A DNA stretch of 36,907 nucleotides from an uncultured Clostridia bacterium (GTDB lineage: Bacteria > Bacillota > Clostridia > Oscillospirales > Ruminococcaceae): the NCBI GenBank assembly GCA_947624155.1, contig CANQJB010000011.1, forward strand, positions 1 to 36,907. The letters run 5' to 3'. Each line of letters starts with the position of its first letter. Positions within the stretch are counted from its first letter, which is position 1. Below, piece by piece: positions 22,292 through 29,615 of the stretch. The notes below the pieces were generated by a model, which saw only the letters and a program-made list of their open reading frames with translations, did no database searches and had not been told where the DNA came from. The translations under genes were made by a program, and so were the position numbers.

Positions 22292-22320
22292 ATTATATCA
22301 GTTCTCGGCTCCGAAAGCAA
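22292..22320 (-). promoter_or_regulatory. Promoter of the glucuronoyl-esterase-like gene
   Basis: On the minus strand TTGCTT (22315-22320), 17 bases, TATAAT (22292-22297). The gene begins 35 bases further on. Confidence 0.8.
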
Positions 22321-22392
22321 CGATATTTATAAAATGGCTCAAAAAGTTGCGTTCTTTTGGTCAATCTGCAATAAAAATGATTTCCCGCAAGC

Positions 22393-23904
22393 TCATTCGG
22401 CAAATTCGCAGAGCTTTTCGGTGTCGAGCTCGGAATATTTTTTAAGCACTCCCGAGAGCTCCCGGGCGATCTTTTTGACCCCGCCCTCGCTGTCCGACTC
22501 GATGTTGAGCGGCATCAGCGGCTCGTGGAGCGACAGCCTCAGAAGGAACCAGCCGTCGCCGTGGGCCTTGTCGAGATTTACCCTGACGCCCTCGTAGTTC
22601 GACGGCGCAAGGCTCCAGCCCTCGTGAGAGGTAACCTCGGCGGTCAGCTCGTCGATGATTTTTTGGCCGTAGGGCTTGAAGTCTTCGAGCGAGAGATTCA
22701 TTCTGAACTCGCGGCTTTCGGCGGGCTCGCGCAGAGTCGAGATCAGCGAAGCGAGGCTGTATCCCTCCTTGCGGGCGCGGGAGAGCTCGATTATAAGCCG
22801 GGTGACGATATATGCGCCGTCGTCGAGGAAATAGTTTTCCTTGAAAGCGCCGTGGCCAGATGTCTCGATTGCGAGCTGGCTGTCAATGCCTTCGCTGTTT
22901 AGCCTTATTGATTCGTTGATTACGTTGCGGTAACCGCGGCGGAAGCGGTGGTGAATTCCGCCCTTTTCGGCGATAAATTCGGCGAGACCGGAAGAAGTAA
23001 CCGAGTCGGTGACGATCGTCGTTCCGGGGTGATCTCTTAGGAGCATCGCCGAGAGGATCGCGATCAGGCGGTTGCGGTTGAGCTCGCTGCCGTCGGGAAG
23101 AACGGCCCCGGCGCGGTCGACGTCGGTGTCGAAGATTATTCCGAGATCGGCTTTCGATTCCAAAACCGCCTCGGTGATCGACTCCATCGCCTCCCTGTTC
23201 TCGGGGTTGGGAATGTGGTTCGGGAAGCTCCCGTCTGGGTCGAGATAGCGCGAGCCGGTGATGTCGGCGCCGAGCGGCTTCAAGACTTTTTCGGCATAAA
23301 AGCCCCCCGCTCCGTTTCCCGCGTCAACGACGATTCTGAGCCCTTCGAGAGGGCGGCCGCTCCCCGCAGCCGCGCGGATCATTCCGGCGAGGCGGTCGGA
23401 ATAGGCGTCCATAAACTGATCTTTAACGACGCTGCCGGCGGGCAGGCCGGTGTGGCGGTCGGTCTCGGCGAGGCGGATCATCTCATCAATATCAGAGGCC
23501 TCAACGCCGCCGTCGGGAGTGAAAAATTTATAGCCGTTGCGGTTGAAAGGCAGGTGCGAGGCGGTCACCATGACCGCGCCGTCAAACATATATCCCTCGG
23601 TCTTGGTGGTCATAAACATCGCCGGAGTGCTCGCGAGGCCCATATCGGTGACCTCGATCCCCTCTTTTGCGAGCTCGTCGGCGAGCCAGCCGAGAAGTGT
23701 CGGCCCCGAGAGGCGGGAATCGCGGCCGACTGCAACGCGAAGGTCGGTCCTGCCGCTGCGGTCGATCAGCCAGAGCGCGAATCCCCGCGCGATGTCGCGG
23801 CAAGCGGTTTCGGTCAGGTTGATATGCTGCCCCTCGACGCCTTCGAGCGCGATTCCGCGGATGTCGCTTTCGTTTCTGAGCTTTGAATAATTCTTTTCGG
23901 ACAT
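22393..23904 (-). CDS. Phosphoglucomutase/phosphomannomutase family protein
   Basis: This 503-residue alpha-D-phosphohexomutase interconverts hexose 1- and 6-phosphates through a phosphoserine. The four family loops are present: TASHLP with Ser116, the metal loop DTDVDRAG at 259-266, the sugar loop ETSGHGAFKEN, and a C-terminal phosphate loop near GWFLLRLSLHEP. The metal loop reads DTDVDRAG where many members have DxDxDR. I cannot separate glucose from mannose preference by eye, so no symbol is given. GAGGAGG precedes the ATG. It is monocistronic, with a strong promoter that overlaps a perfect palindrome. Confidence 0.92.
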   Translation of the reverse strand: MSEKNYSKLRNESDIRGIALEGVEGQHINLTETACRDIARGFALWLIDRSGRTDLRVAVGRDSRLSGPTLLGWLADELAKEGIEVTDMGLASTPAMFMTTKTEGYMFDGAVMVTASHLPFNRNGYKFFTPDGGVEASDIDEMIRLAETDRHTGLPAGSVVKDQFMDAYSDRLAGMIRAAAGSGRPLEGLRIVVDAGNGAGGFYAEKVLKPLGADITGSRYLDPDGSFPNHIPNPENREAMESITEAVLESKADLGIIFDTDVDRAGAVLPDGSELNRNRLIAILSAMLLRDHPGTTIVTDSVTSSGLAEFIAEKGGIHHRFRRGYRNVINESIRLNSEGIDSQLAIETSGHGAFKENYFLDDGAYIVTRLIIELSRARKEGYSLASLISTLREPAESREFRMNLSLEDFKPYGQKIIDELTAEVTSHEGWSLAPSNYEGVRVNLDKAHGDGWFLLRLSLHEPLMPLNIESDSEGGVKKIARELSGVLKKYSELDTEKLCEFAE

Positions 23905-23936
23905 AATTTTGCCTCCTCAAATATAATGCTGATTAT

Positions 23937-23965
23937 ATTATAATGTAAATTTCCGCGGAAATCAA
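23937..23965 (-). promoter_or_regulatory. Phosphohexomutase promoter overlapping a palindrome
   Basis: On the minus strand TTGATT (23960-23965), 17 bases, TATAAT (23937-23942). The perfect 14-base palindrome ATTTCCGCGGAAAT (23949-23962) fills most of the spacer and touches the -35 box, as expected for a repressor site. No regulator gene is adjacent. Confidence 0.8.
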
Positions 23966-24036
23966 CATCGGGCGGAAATTTTTTGAAAGACGGCGGAGAT
24001 TTAATTTTGAGTAGTGAGAAAGTGGGCTGATTTGAC

Positions 24037-24174
24037 CCGCCCCCTCCCATCGGGAGGGGGCGGCGCTTCAATATAACTGCCAACAACTTTTTCCGGGGGT
24101 GGGGCTGAAAATAGCATGAGCGGAGCGAATACCTTTCAGCCTCTGGGGCACGAAAGTAGTGCTTCTGTGGTTCC
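24037..24174 (+). repeat. Dispersed structured repeat, copy B
   Basis: This is the full-length counterpart of copy A (8409-8549), here on the plus strand. It holds the 12-base-pair GC hairpin (24037-24063), the GGGGCTGAAA/TTTCAGCCTC stem and the GCAC/GTGC hairpin around GAAAGTA. Differences from copy A within the stems swap G-U for G-C or A-U and never break a pair. Unlike copies A and C it does not follow a gene on its own strand; it lies between the divergent phosphohexomutase and ATPase genes. Confidence 0.85.
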
Positions 24175-24279
24175 ACGCCGATTCAGGGCGCATGGCGTCT
24201 GAACTTTGCCACAATAAAGGGTTGGGCAGACAGCGAGTTTGCAGTCTAAGGTACTTAATCTTTTTACGCCTTGAGGGGG

Positions 24280-24408
24280 CCGCTGGGGGACGGTAGTCCC
24301 CCAGCGGAAGGGTGAGGGGTTTTTAAAGGGGAGAGGGGACAAGGTTGGCCCCTTTCCCCTTTAGCGATTCTTTTCCCGCCGCTTTTCTGATCGTTCAGAA
24401 AAGCGGCG
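24280..24408. other. Cluster of three long hairpins
   Basis: Three inverted repeats stand in a row: a perfect 12-base-pair stem CCGCTGGGGGAC with a GGTA loop (24280-24307); TAAAGGGGAGAGGGG with its partner at 24349-24363, 14 of 15 paired (24324-24363); and a perfect 14-base-pair stem CGCCGCTTTTCTGA with a TCGT loop (24377-24408). None is followed by a clear T-tract. Frames on the minus strand across this stretch look like low-complexity shadows and not genes. The function is unknown. Bases 24175-24279 and 24409-24508 hold nothing I recognise. Confidence 0.7.
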
Positions 24409-24508
24409 AAAGGGCTTCCGAACTCAGTTTCAAAAAGCCACAAACGCTTTAACTCACATCTCTGCAACAAAACCTCTCCCTTCCCCTCAAAAATTTCTTC
24501 AAAACCCC

Positions 24509-24537
24509 TTGACAACCCCCTCGCGATATGTTATAAT
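24509..24537 (+). promoter_or_regulatory. Consensus promoter of the leader and ATPase gene
   Basis: TTGACA (24509-24514), 17 bases, TATAAT (24532-24537), with an extended TG at 24529-24530. Both hexamers are perfect, so this should be a strong constitutive promoter whose output is set later, by the downstream terminator. Confidence 0.93.
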
Positions 24538-24585
24538 TCGCGTGTGGTAAAATTTATCACTAATTCATTATGTGAGGTGACTGAT

Positions 24586-24645
24586 ATGAACACCAAAGTG
24601 AATAGAGCGGCGAACGCAGCATATCGGTCATCGTTCATTTCGTGA
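24586..24645 (+). CDS. Putative 19-residue leader peptide
   Basis: Forty-eight bases after the promoter, GAGGTGA (24574-24580) precedes an ATG opening a short frame MNTKVNRAANAAYRSSFIS. It sits between a perfect promoter and a terminator, the arrangement of attenuator leader peptides. The start region ATGAAC (24586-24591) can pair with GTTCAT (24633-24638), while CGGTCA (24625-24630) can pair with TGACCG (24643-24648), so ribosome position could change the fold. There is no run of one amino acid that would suggest amino acid control. It resembles no leader I know by name. Confidence 0.45.
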   Translation: MNTKVNRAANAAYRSSFIS

Positions 24646-24669
24646 CCGCAAAAGACTAAAAAGTTCTCC

Positions 24670-24694
24670 GCGCACCCTTGGGTGTGCTTTTTTT
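24670..24694 (+). terminator. Rho-independent terminator or attenuator before the ATPase gene
   Basis: GCGCACCC (24670-24677) pairs with GGGTGTGC (24680-24687), with one G-T pair, followed directly by seven T. No stop codon of an ordinary gene is nearby; it follows the leader peptide by 24 bases and precedes the ATPase ATG by 90. No promoter is evident between it and the ATPase gene. Confidence 0.85.
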
Positions 24695-24784
24695 GACGTT
24701 CCTCTGCTTTACTTCACTTTGTCCGAATTTTAGGGAAAGTGAGGTAATTTTTTATGTCAAAAAACAGAAACGGAGGAATGAAAA

Positions 24785-25303
24785 ATGCTTAGACTTTTTA
24801 GAATGCTTGCGCCGCTTCCCGAAAAGGAAGAGCACTACCAACAGATGTATGACGGGACATATATAATCCCCGGAGGCACAGAAACAAACCCGGGCGAGCA
24901 GGAAGCCACCGAATATGACCCGACCTATTGGCTCGACAACGGCTGCTTTATGGAGATAACCTATTCCCATCTCTACCGCCCCGACCTTCCGTCGGTGCTT
25001 CTGGGAATACCCGCCGAGCTTCTGGGAATCAAATCACGAAATGAGGTTGATAACATGAAACGATTAAAGAAAATTTTACTCTCAATGAAAGAAAACACCG
25101 AAACATTCAGGGAAATTTATGCCGGAGACTACCGCGTTCCGCCGCTTTGCGAGGCTAACCCCTCGGAATTTGCCGAGAGCGGGCAGGACCCCGTCTATTG
25201 GAACAGCGGCGTGAGCTATGAGTTTTCGGTGACGAACAAACTCGCGCAGGACTGCCCGACCGTCAGGATCGGGGTTCCGGCGGACGAAATAGGGATCGAG
25301 GCG
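24785..25303 (+). repeat. In-gene tandem domain duplication, protein level
   Basis: Residues 1-29 and 91-119 align without gaps, sharing RL, a following ML/IL, YxGxY and a closing P. Both continue through E-x-N-P, D-P-x-Y-W and the G-[IV]-P-A motif. The two copies are diverged at the base level, so the duplication is not recent. Confidence 0.75.
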
Positions 25304-26866
25304 CCGGACTATGTCGTCGCAGACTTCTGTCTTCGGGAGCTGAAGCCCTATCTTGACGAGCTGAACGACGGGCTTTATAACCCCTCCCGCCCCGCCGAGG
25401 AAAACGGGTGGTATTACTTCTGCGAGCCGGGCGGAGAGATTCTTGTGCGCAATTCGGCATATTTCGCGATCCGCCAGCAAAAGGACTATGAAAACGGCGC
25501 GGGGCTGAATATCTACCCCTATGTCGGCCGCGACATTCCGCCGAAGCTCTATCTCTGTCTGCTTGTTCAGGTGCAGCTGCCATATCACAAGATGAAAAAG
25601 ACGTTAAAAATGCTGACATCCGATCTGCCGGGAGTCATCAACAGCTATATCAGGAATTTTGACCGCAAAAAGCTGGCTCGGGTGATCGAGCTGTCTGAAA
25701 AGCAGAGGGCGATACGCAAATATCTCGCCGAGAGCGACCTTTGCGCGTTTATCGCGAACGGCTCGATACTCCCCCGCTCTAAAGGGACCGACCTGCCGAT
25801 GAGGGGCGGAATACCGTTTGAATCCCCGCCCGAGGCCGAAATCGAGATCTGCGGAGTTAAAGGAATGGGTATCAGGCGCGGGATCACCGTTATCACCGGC
25901 GGAGGATATTCCGGGAAATCGACCCTGATCGACGCGATCTCCGCGGGGATTTATGACCACTTCCTCGGCGACGGCAGAGAGCTCTGTCTGACCGACGGCT
26001 CGGCGGTCACTATTTCGGCGGAGGACGGCCGCGCTGTCAGCCATGTAAACATCTCGCCGTTTATTCAGGGAATACCCGGCGGCGACAGCTTCGATTTTTC
26101 GACCGAGCGCGCCTCCGGCTCGACATCTCAGGCCGCGAACATAATGGAGGCGATCGAGAACGGCGCGAAGCTGCTTCTGATCGACGAGGACCGCAGCGCG
26201 ACAAACTTTATGATCCGCGACGGAATGATGAGAAAGCTTATCAAAAACGAGCCGATAACGCCGTTCACCGAGCGGGCGAAGGAGCTCGCCGAGTCGGGAA
26301 TCTCGACTGTGCTCGTTATCGGCGGCAGCGGGGAATATCTCTCGGTCGCCGACAAAGTTTACCTGATGGAGGGCTTTGAGCCTCACGACGTCACCGGAGA
26401 GTCGAAGTCGGTCTGCTCGGAATACGGTTCAAAGGAATACCGCGCCGAGCCGGCGGAGTGGTCTCAGGCGAGAAAATACCGCGCCCGCGGGTTTGATTCC
26501 CACCCCGGCGGCTTCGGCAAGGAGCGCCTCGGCGTTTTGGATCTCGGGATAATGATGGTCGGCTCGGAGGAGATCGACCTCAGAGGGCTGCACGACATCG
26601 TCACCCCGCGCCAGCTCCATGCGCTCGGGTTCATTCTCCGCGCGATAATGGCCGAAAACGCCGTCAACGCTCTGACCTGCGGCGGCGCGGCGCTCGATCT
26701 TGAAGCGAAAATCGACGAGGTTTACCGAAAGATCGGGGAATACGGCCTCGATTCGGTCTATACAAACATCTTCTCGACCGTCGGCCGCTTCTTCGACCTT
26801 CCGCGGAAGGCCGAGCTTTGGGCGGTAATCAACAGAATGAGGCATATAACGGTTGAAAAGGCGTGA
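24785..26866 (+). CDS. ABC-class ATPase (COG3044/PF09818-like) with duplicated N-terminal domain
   Basis: The C-terminal part of this 693-residue protein matches the predicted ABC-class ATPases of unknown function: Walker A TGGGYSGKST at 371-380, a signature-like ASGSTSQAANIMEAIE at 443-458, and Walker B LLLIDEDRSATNFMIRD at 464-480. The N-terminus holds a tandem repeat, residues 1-85 and 91-173, sharing DPxYW, a P-x-V-x-x-G-[IV]-P-A core and a following GI. The second copy begins at Met91 with its own ribosome-site-like GAGGTTGA, so a 603-residue form is possible. GGAGG stands eight bases before the chosen ATG. A 12-codon frame (24754-24792) overlaps this start. The role is unknown. Confidence 0.8.
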   Translation: MLRLFRMLAPLPEKEEHYQQMYDGTYIIPGGTETNPGEQEATEYDPTYWLDNGCFMEITYSHLYRPDLPSVLLGIPAELLGIKSRNEVDNMKRLKKILLSMKENTETFREIYAGDYRVPPLCEANPSEFAESGQDPVYWNSGVSYEFSVTNKLAQDCPTVRIGVPADEIGIEAPDYVVADFCLRELKPYLDELNDGLYNPSRPAEENGWYYFCEPGGEILVRNSAYFAIRQQKDYENGAGLNIYPYVGRDIPPKLYLCLLVQVQLPYHKMKKTLKMLTSDLPGVINSYIRNFDRKKLARVIELSEKQRAIRKYLAESDLCAFIANGSILPRSKGTDLPMRGGIPFESPPEAEIEICGVKGMGIRRGITVITGGGYSGKSTLIDAISAGIYDHFLGDGRELCLTDGSAVTISAEDGRAVSHVNISPFIQGIPGGDSFDFSTERASGSTSQAANIMEAIENGAKLLLIDEDRSATNFMIRDGMMRKLIKNEPITPFTERAKELAESGISTVLVIGGSGEYLSVADKVYLMEGFEPHDVTGESKSVCSEYGSKEYRAEPAEWSQARKYRARGFDSHPGGFGKERLGVLDLGIMMVGSEEIDLRGLHDIVTPRQLHALGFILRAIMAENAVNALTCGGAALDLEAKIDEVYRKIGEYGLDSVYTNIFSTVGRFFDLPRKAELWAVINRMRHITVEKA

Positions 26867-26871
26867 AAGTG

Positions 26872-26898
26872 GCCCTCCTGCGCGAATTGCAGGAGGGC
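26872..26898. terminator. Hairpin between ATPase and phosphoesterase genes
   Basis: GCCCTCCTGC (26872-26881) and GCAGGAGGGC (26889-26898) form a perfect 10-base-pair stem, followed by TTGATATTTT. The U-tract is weak, but the site lies directly after the ATPase stop between two convergent genes. Confidence 0.75.
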
Positions 26899-26915
26899 TT
26901 GATATTTTGACGTTC

Positions 26916-27506
26916 TCAATACTCAAAAATACAGTAATCGCAGGCGTTTATAACGGTCGTTTCGCCGTGTTCGGTGCGCTGGGGAATGTTCATTCCGTAG
27001 TTTTTGTGTATATGTCCGTGGACGAAATAGCGCGGCTTATATTTTTCGAGCAGGTCATTGAAGCACTCAAAGCCGCGGTGTGAGAGCGAGTCGAAGTCGT
27101 TGAGCCGCCGGGCAGGAGAATGGGTCATGAGAATGTCGAAGCCGCCGCTTCGCCAAAGCTTGAATCTGAGCTTGCGGATACGCTTTGCCATCTGCTTTTC
27201 TGTGAACATATTTGCGCCCTCGCGGTAGCGGTGTGAGCCGCCGAGGCCGAGTATCCTGATCCCCTTGAAGTTATAAACCGTGTCCTCGACGCAGATGCAG
27301 CCCTGAGGCGGGTCGGTTGAATAGCTGTCGTCGTGGTTGCCTCTGACATATAAAACAGTGCAGCGCGAGGCGTCGACCAGAAATTCAAGATAGCTGCGGC
27401 TTAGGTCGCCGCAGGCGAGAATAAGGTCAAAGCCTTCGAGCTTGCCGGGGGTGTAATAATCGTAGAGATATTTTGACTCGGTGTCCGCAACCGCGAGAAT
27501 ACGCAT
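26916..27506 (-). CDS. Calcineurin-like metallophosphoesterase
   Basis: The 196-residue protein has the metallophosphoesterase motifs GD (33-34), GNHD (56-59), THSP near 130 and GHIH near 162. The first motif, normally DxH, reads DTES (Asp8), so the usual first-site histidine is replaced. I recall this variant in related clostridial proteins. Possible substrates include phosphodiesters or nucleotides. There is no signal peptide. GAGG stands eight bases before the ATG. It follows the BMP-domain gene by 23 bases and is probably co-transcribed from the promoter at 29531-29559. Confidence 0.85.
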   Translation of the reverse strand: MRILAVADTESKYLYDYYTPGKLEGFDLILACGDLSRSYLEFLVDASRCTVLYVRGNHDDSYSTDPPQGCICVEDTVYNFKGIRILGLGGSHRYREGANMFTEKQMAKRIRKLRFKLWRSGGFDILMTHSPARRLNDFDSLSHRGFECFNDLLEKYKPRYFVHGHIHKNYGMNIPQRTEHGETTVINACDYCIFEY

Positions 27507-27529
27507 TCCTTGGGCCTCTTTTCCGTCCG

Positions 27530-29458
27530 TTATTTCTGATTGTCCTTTGTCGAGGGCTCCACCCCGACAACGTCCGCCGTCGCCTTGCCGGTCTCGTCGA
27601 GCTCCTCATATTTCGGTATCGCTCCGACGATATTTTCAACCAGCCAGTCCATATTTATTATCTGCTCGGCGGTAAGCGACTGCCCGTCGCCGACAACCTC
27701 TTTGCCCTCCTGATTGAAGAGCGGGCCGATAAACGGCTCGACGCCGCTGCGTATGCTGTCTCTCAGAAGGGCTGCGAGACGCCTGACGCTCTCGGGCAGC
27801 ACATTGAAGCACTGGAGATCGACGACGCCCGCCGAAAGGCCCCAATAGTAGTTTATCGCGCGGCTGGATTCCTCATATTCGAGCTGGAACGAGCCGTCGC
27901 GTATACTCCGGATTATCGCTTCGTAATAGCGCCCCCACTTCCATACCGGCCTTGCGAGCGGGGTCTCGCCGTTGTCATCAATTATCGCGAGGCCGAAGCT
28001 GGTGCCGGTGCTGCCGCTGAAGCTCTTGGTGTCCTGAGTTGAGATCAGCTTTATTCCCTGATCTCTTAAGCGGCGGGTCGCGGCCTCGACTCCGCCGACC
28101 GACGACCATTCAAGCCTGACCTTGACGAGCGGGTTGACCATCTGAACTCCGAGCGCAAAGGCGTTGATTCCTGCGACCTGGCCGAATATCGGGTAGTCGC
28201 AGATATAACCGACGTCGTTTGACTGCGCGAGAGTTCCTGCGATCGCGCCGATAATGAATTTGACCTCATACATTCTGGCGTAATAGGTTCTGATATAGCG
28301 GTGAGAGGTGTTGAGCGAGCAGTTGAGGACGGCGATCTTCGGGTGCTCGACCGCCGCGCGCAGGCTCGCCGAGAGAAGCCGCGGAGAGGTGGTGAAGATA
28401 ACGGTGCAGCCGTCGGCGATAGCCTGTTCGAGATTGTCGTCAGCCTCGCCATCGTCGAGAGCGTTGCAATAGACCTTTGTCTCGACCTCGCTGCCGAACA
28501 CCCTCTCAATATGAAGCCTTCCGGCCTCGTGGCTGAGAGTCCATCCCGAGGTCTCGGGGGTCTTGTCGTGAATAAACGCGACCTTCAGCGCCGGCTTCGG
28601 CAGAACCTTTGAGAGTATCCCTGCGGGCTTGTCGACGCTGTCCTGCGGGTCGAGCTTCAGCTCGATCTGTGAGTCCTCGCTCTTTAGGCTTATCTCCTCG
28701 CGGACCTTAAGCACCGACTTTTTGATTTCCGCGGCGCTCTTTCCCCTGAGATCCTGATAGCCGTAGACCTCGATATAAACGAGCATCGCGTCGCCGACGC
28801 CGGTGTCGGCCTTTTGGCCTGCCGAGAGATATGCCTCGCGGAAATAGTGATAGGCGGCGGCAAAATCGCGGCGCTCGTCGTCGCTCCAGATCTCGTCGGG
28901 CTCCTTGCCCAAAAGCCGCTGGAGCTTCGCGTAGCTCTGAGGGGTCGAAAACTCGGGCAAAAACAGCCCGCTGCATTTGTTGAACTGCAAAAATGCGTTA
29001 TAGAGCTCGACCTCGCGCGAGCCGTTCTGTTCCGGCAGAATCCTTATCACCCGGGCATAAATCGTCGGCGCGTCGAAGAATTTCAGCACACTGACCCGCT
29101 TGTTGCCCTCCTCGACATAAAAGCGGTTCATATATTCATAGCAGAGGATCGGGTCGCGGATCCCCTCGTCGATATGCGCCTTGCAGAGCGCGGCCCATTT
29201 TCCGGCGAACTCGGTCTGCTCGCCCAAAAGCGGCATAAAGTTTCTCGCGAAGGCGTTGGCGCGGTTGGCGCTTCTTGTTCCGACTATCAGCTCCGCGGGT
29301 ATCCATTCCGGCGCGGCGAGTGTAGTGTTCTTTCCGATCCTCTCGGCTGGGACGAAGTCGTCGAGCAGCGGCAGATAGGGGTGCTCGCCCCGCGCAGCGC
29401 AGGCTCTAACTTCGCGCTGGCCGAGCTTAAGGGCGTCTTTATAATACTGTTCCGGCAT
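27530..29458 (-). CDS. Cytoplasmic fusion of a ParB-like region and a BMP-type ligand-binding domain
   Basis: Residues about 291-545 of this 642-residue protein resemble the BMP/PnrA/Med periplasmic-binding fold used for nucleosides: KVAFIHDKTPETSGWTLSH, VIFTTSP, then FIIGAIAGTLAQSNDVGYICD and IFGQVAGINAFALG. There is no signal peptide or lipobox, so the domain should be cytoplasmic. The N-terminal part has NRFYVEEGNKRVSVLKFF (residues 111-128), where EGNKR recalls the conserved segment of ParB/sulfiredoxin-like domains. No ABC permease genes adjoin, which argues against transport and for a sensing role. AAAGGA precedes the ATG. Confidence 0.75.
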   Translation of the reverse strand: MPEQYYKDALKLGQREVRACAARGEHPYLPLLDDFVPAERIGKNTTLAAPEWIPAELIVGTRSANRANAFARNFMPLLGEQTEFAGKWAALCKAHIDEGIRDPILCYEYMNRFYVEEGNKRVSVLKFFDAPTIYARVIRILPEQNGSREVELYNAFLQFNKCSGLFLPEFSTPQSYAKLQRLLGKEPDEIWSDDERRDFAAAYHYFREAYLSAGQKADTGVGDAMLVYIEVYGYQDLRGKSAAEIKKSVLKVREEISLKSEDSQIELKLDPQDSVDKPAGILSKVLPKPALKVAFIHDKTPETSGWTLSHEAGRLHIERVFGSEVETKVYCNALDDGEADDNLEQAIADGCTVIFTTSPRLLSASLRAAVEHPKIAVLNCSLNTSHRYIRTYYARMYEVKFIIGAIAGTLAQSNDVGYICDYPIFGQVAGINAFALGVQMVNPLVKVRLEWSSVGGVEAATRRLRDQGIKLISTQDTKSFSGSTGTSFGLAIIDDNGETPLARPVWKWGRYYEAIIRSIRDGSFQLEYEESSRAINYYWGLSAGVVDLQCFNVLPESVRRLAALLRDSIRSGVEPFIGPLFNQEGKEVVGDGQSLTAEQIINMDWLVENIVGAIPKYEELDETGKATADVVGVEPSTKDNQK

Positions 29459-29530
29459 AATTACCGTTTCCTTTCTTTGTTGTTAAAACCATTTATATTC
29501 TTCTTTTTCCCGGCTATTCCGGTCAACAAC

Positions 29531-29559
29531 AGTATATCAGCGCCATTTTGAGTTGTCAA
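29531..29559 (-). promoter_or_regulatory. Promoter of the BMP-domain and phosphoesterase unit
   Basis: On the minus strand TTGACA (29554-29559), 17 bases, TATACT (29531-29536). The leader to the ATG is about 65 bases. Confidence 0.88.
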
Positions 29560-29615
29560 TCATCAAAACCGACAAATCAGATGCTTTAATCGGGAGGGTT
29601 ATTGAGCCAATTCAT

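Noticed and set aside
24136..24515. Two minus-strand frames of 68 and 83 codons across the repeat and hairpin cluster
   Set aside because: Composition follows the GC-rich hairpins and there is no ribosome site. The frames overlap the dispersed repeat, which is better explained as structured RNA or DNA.
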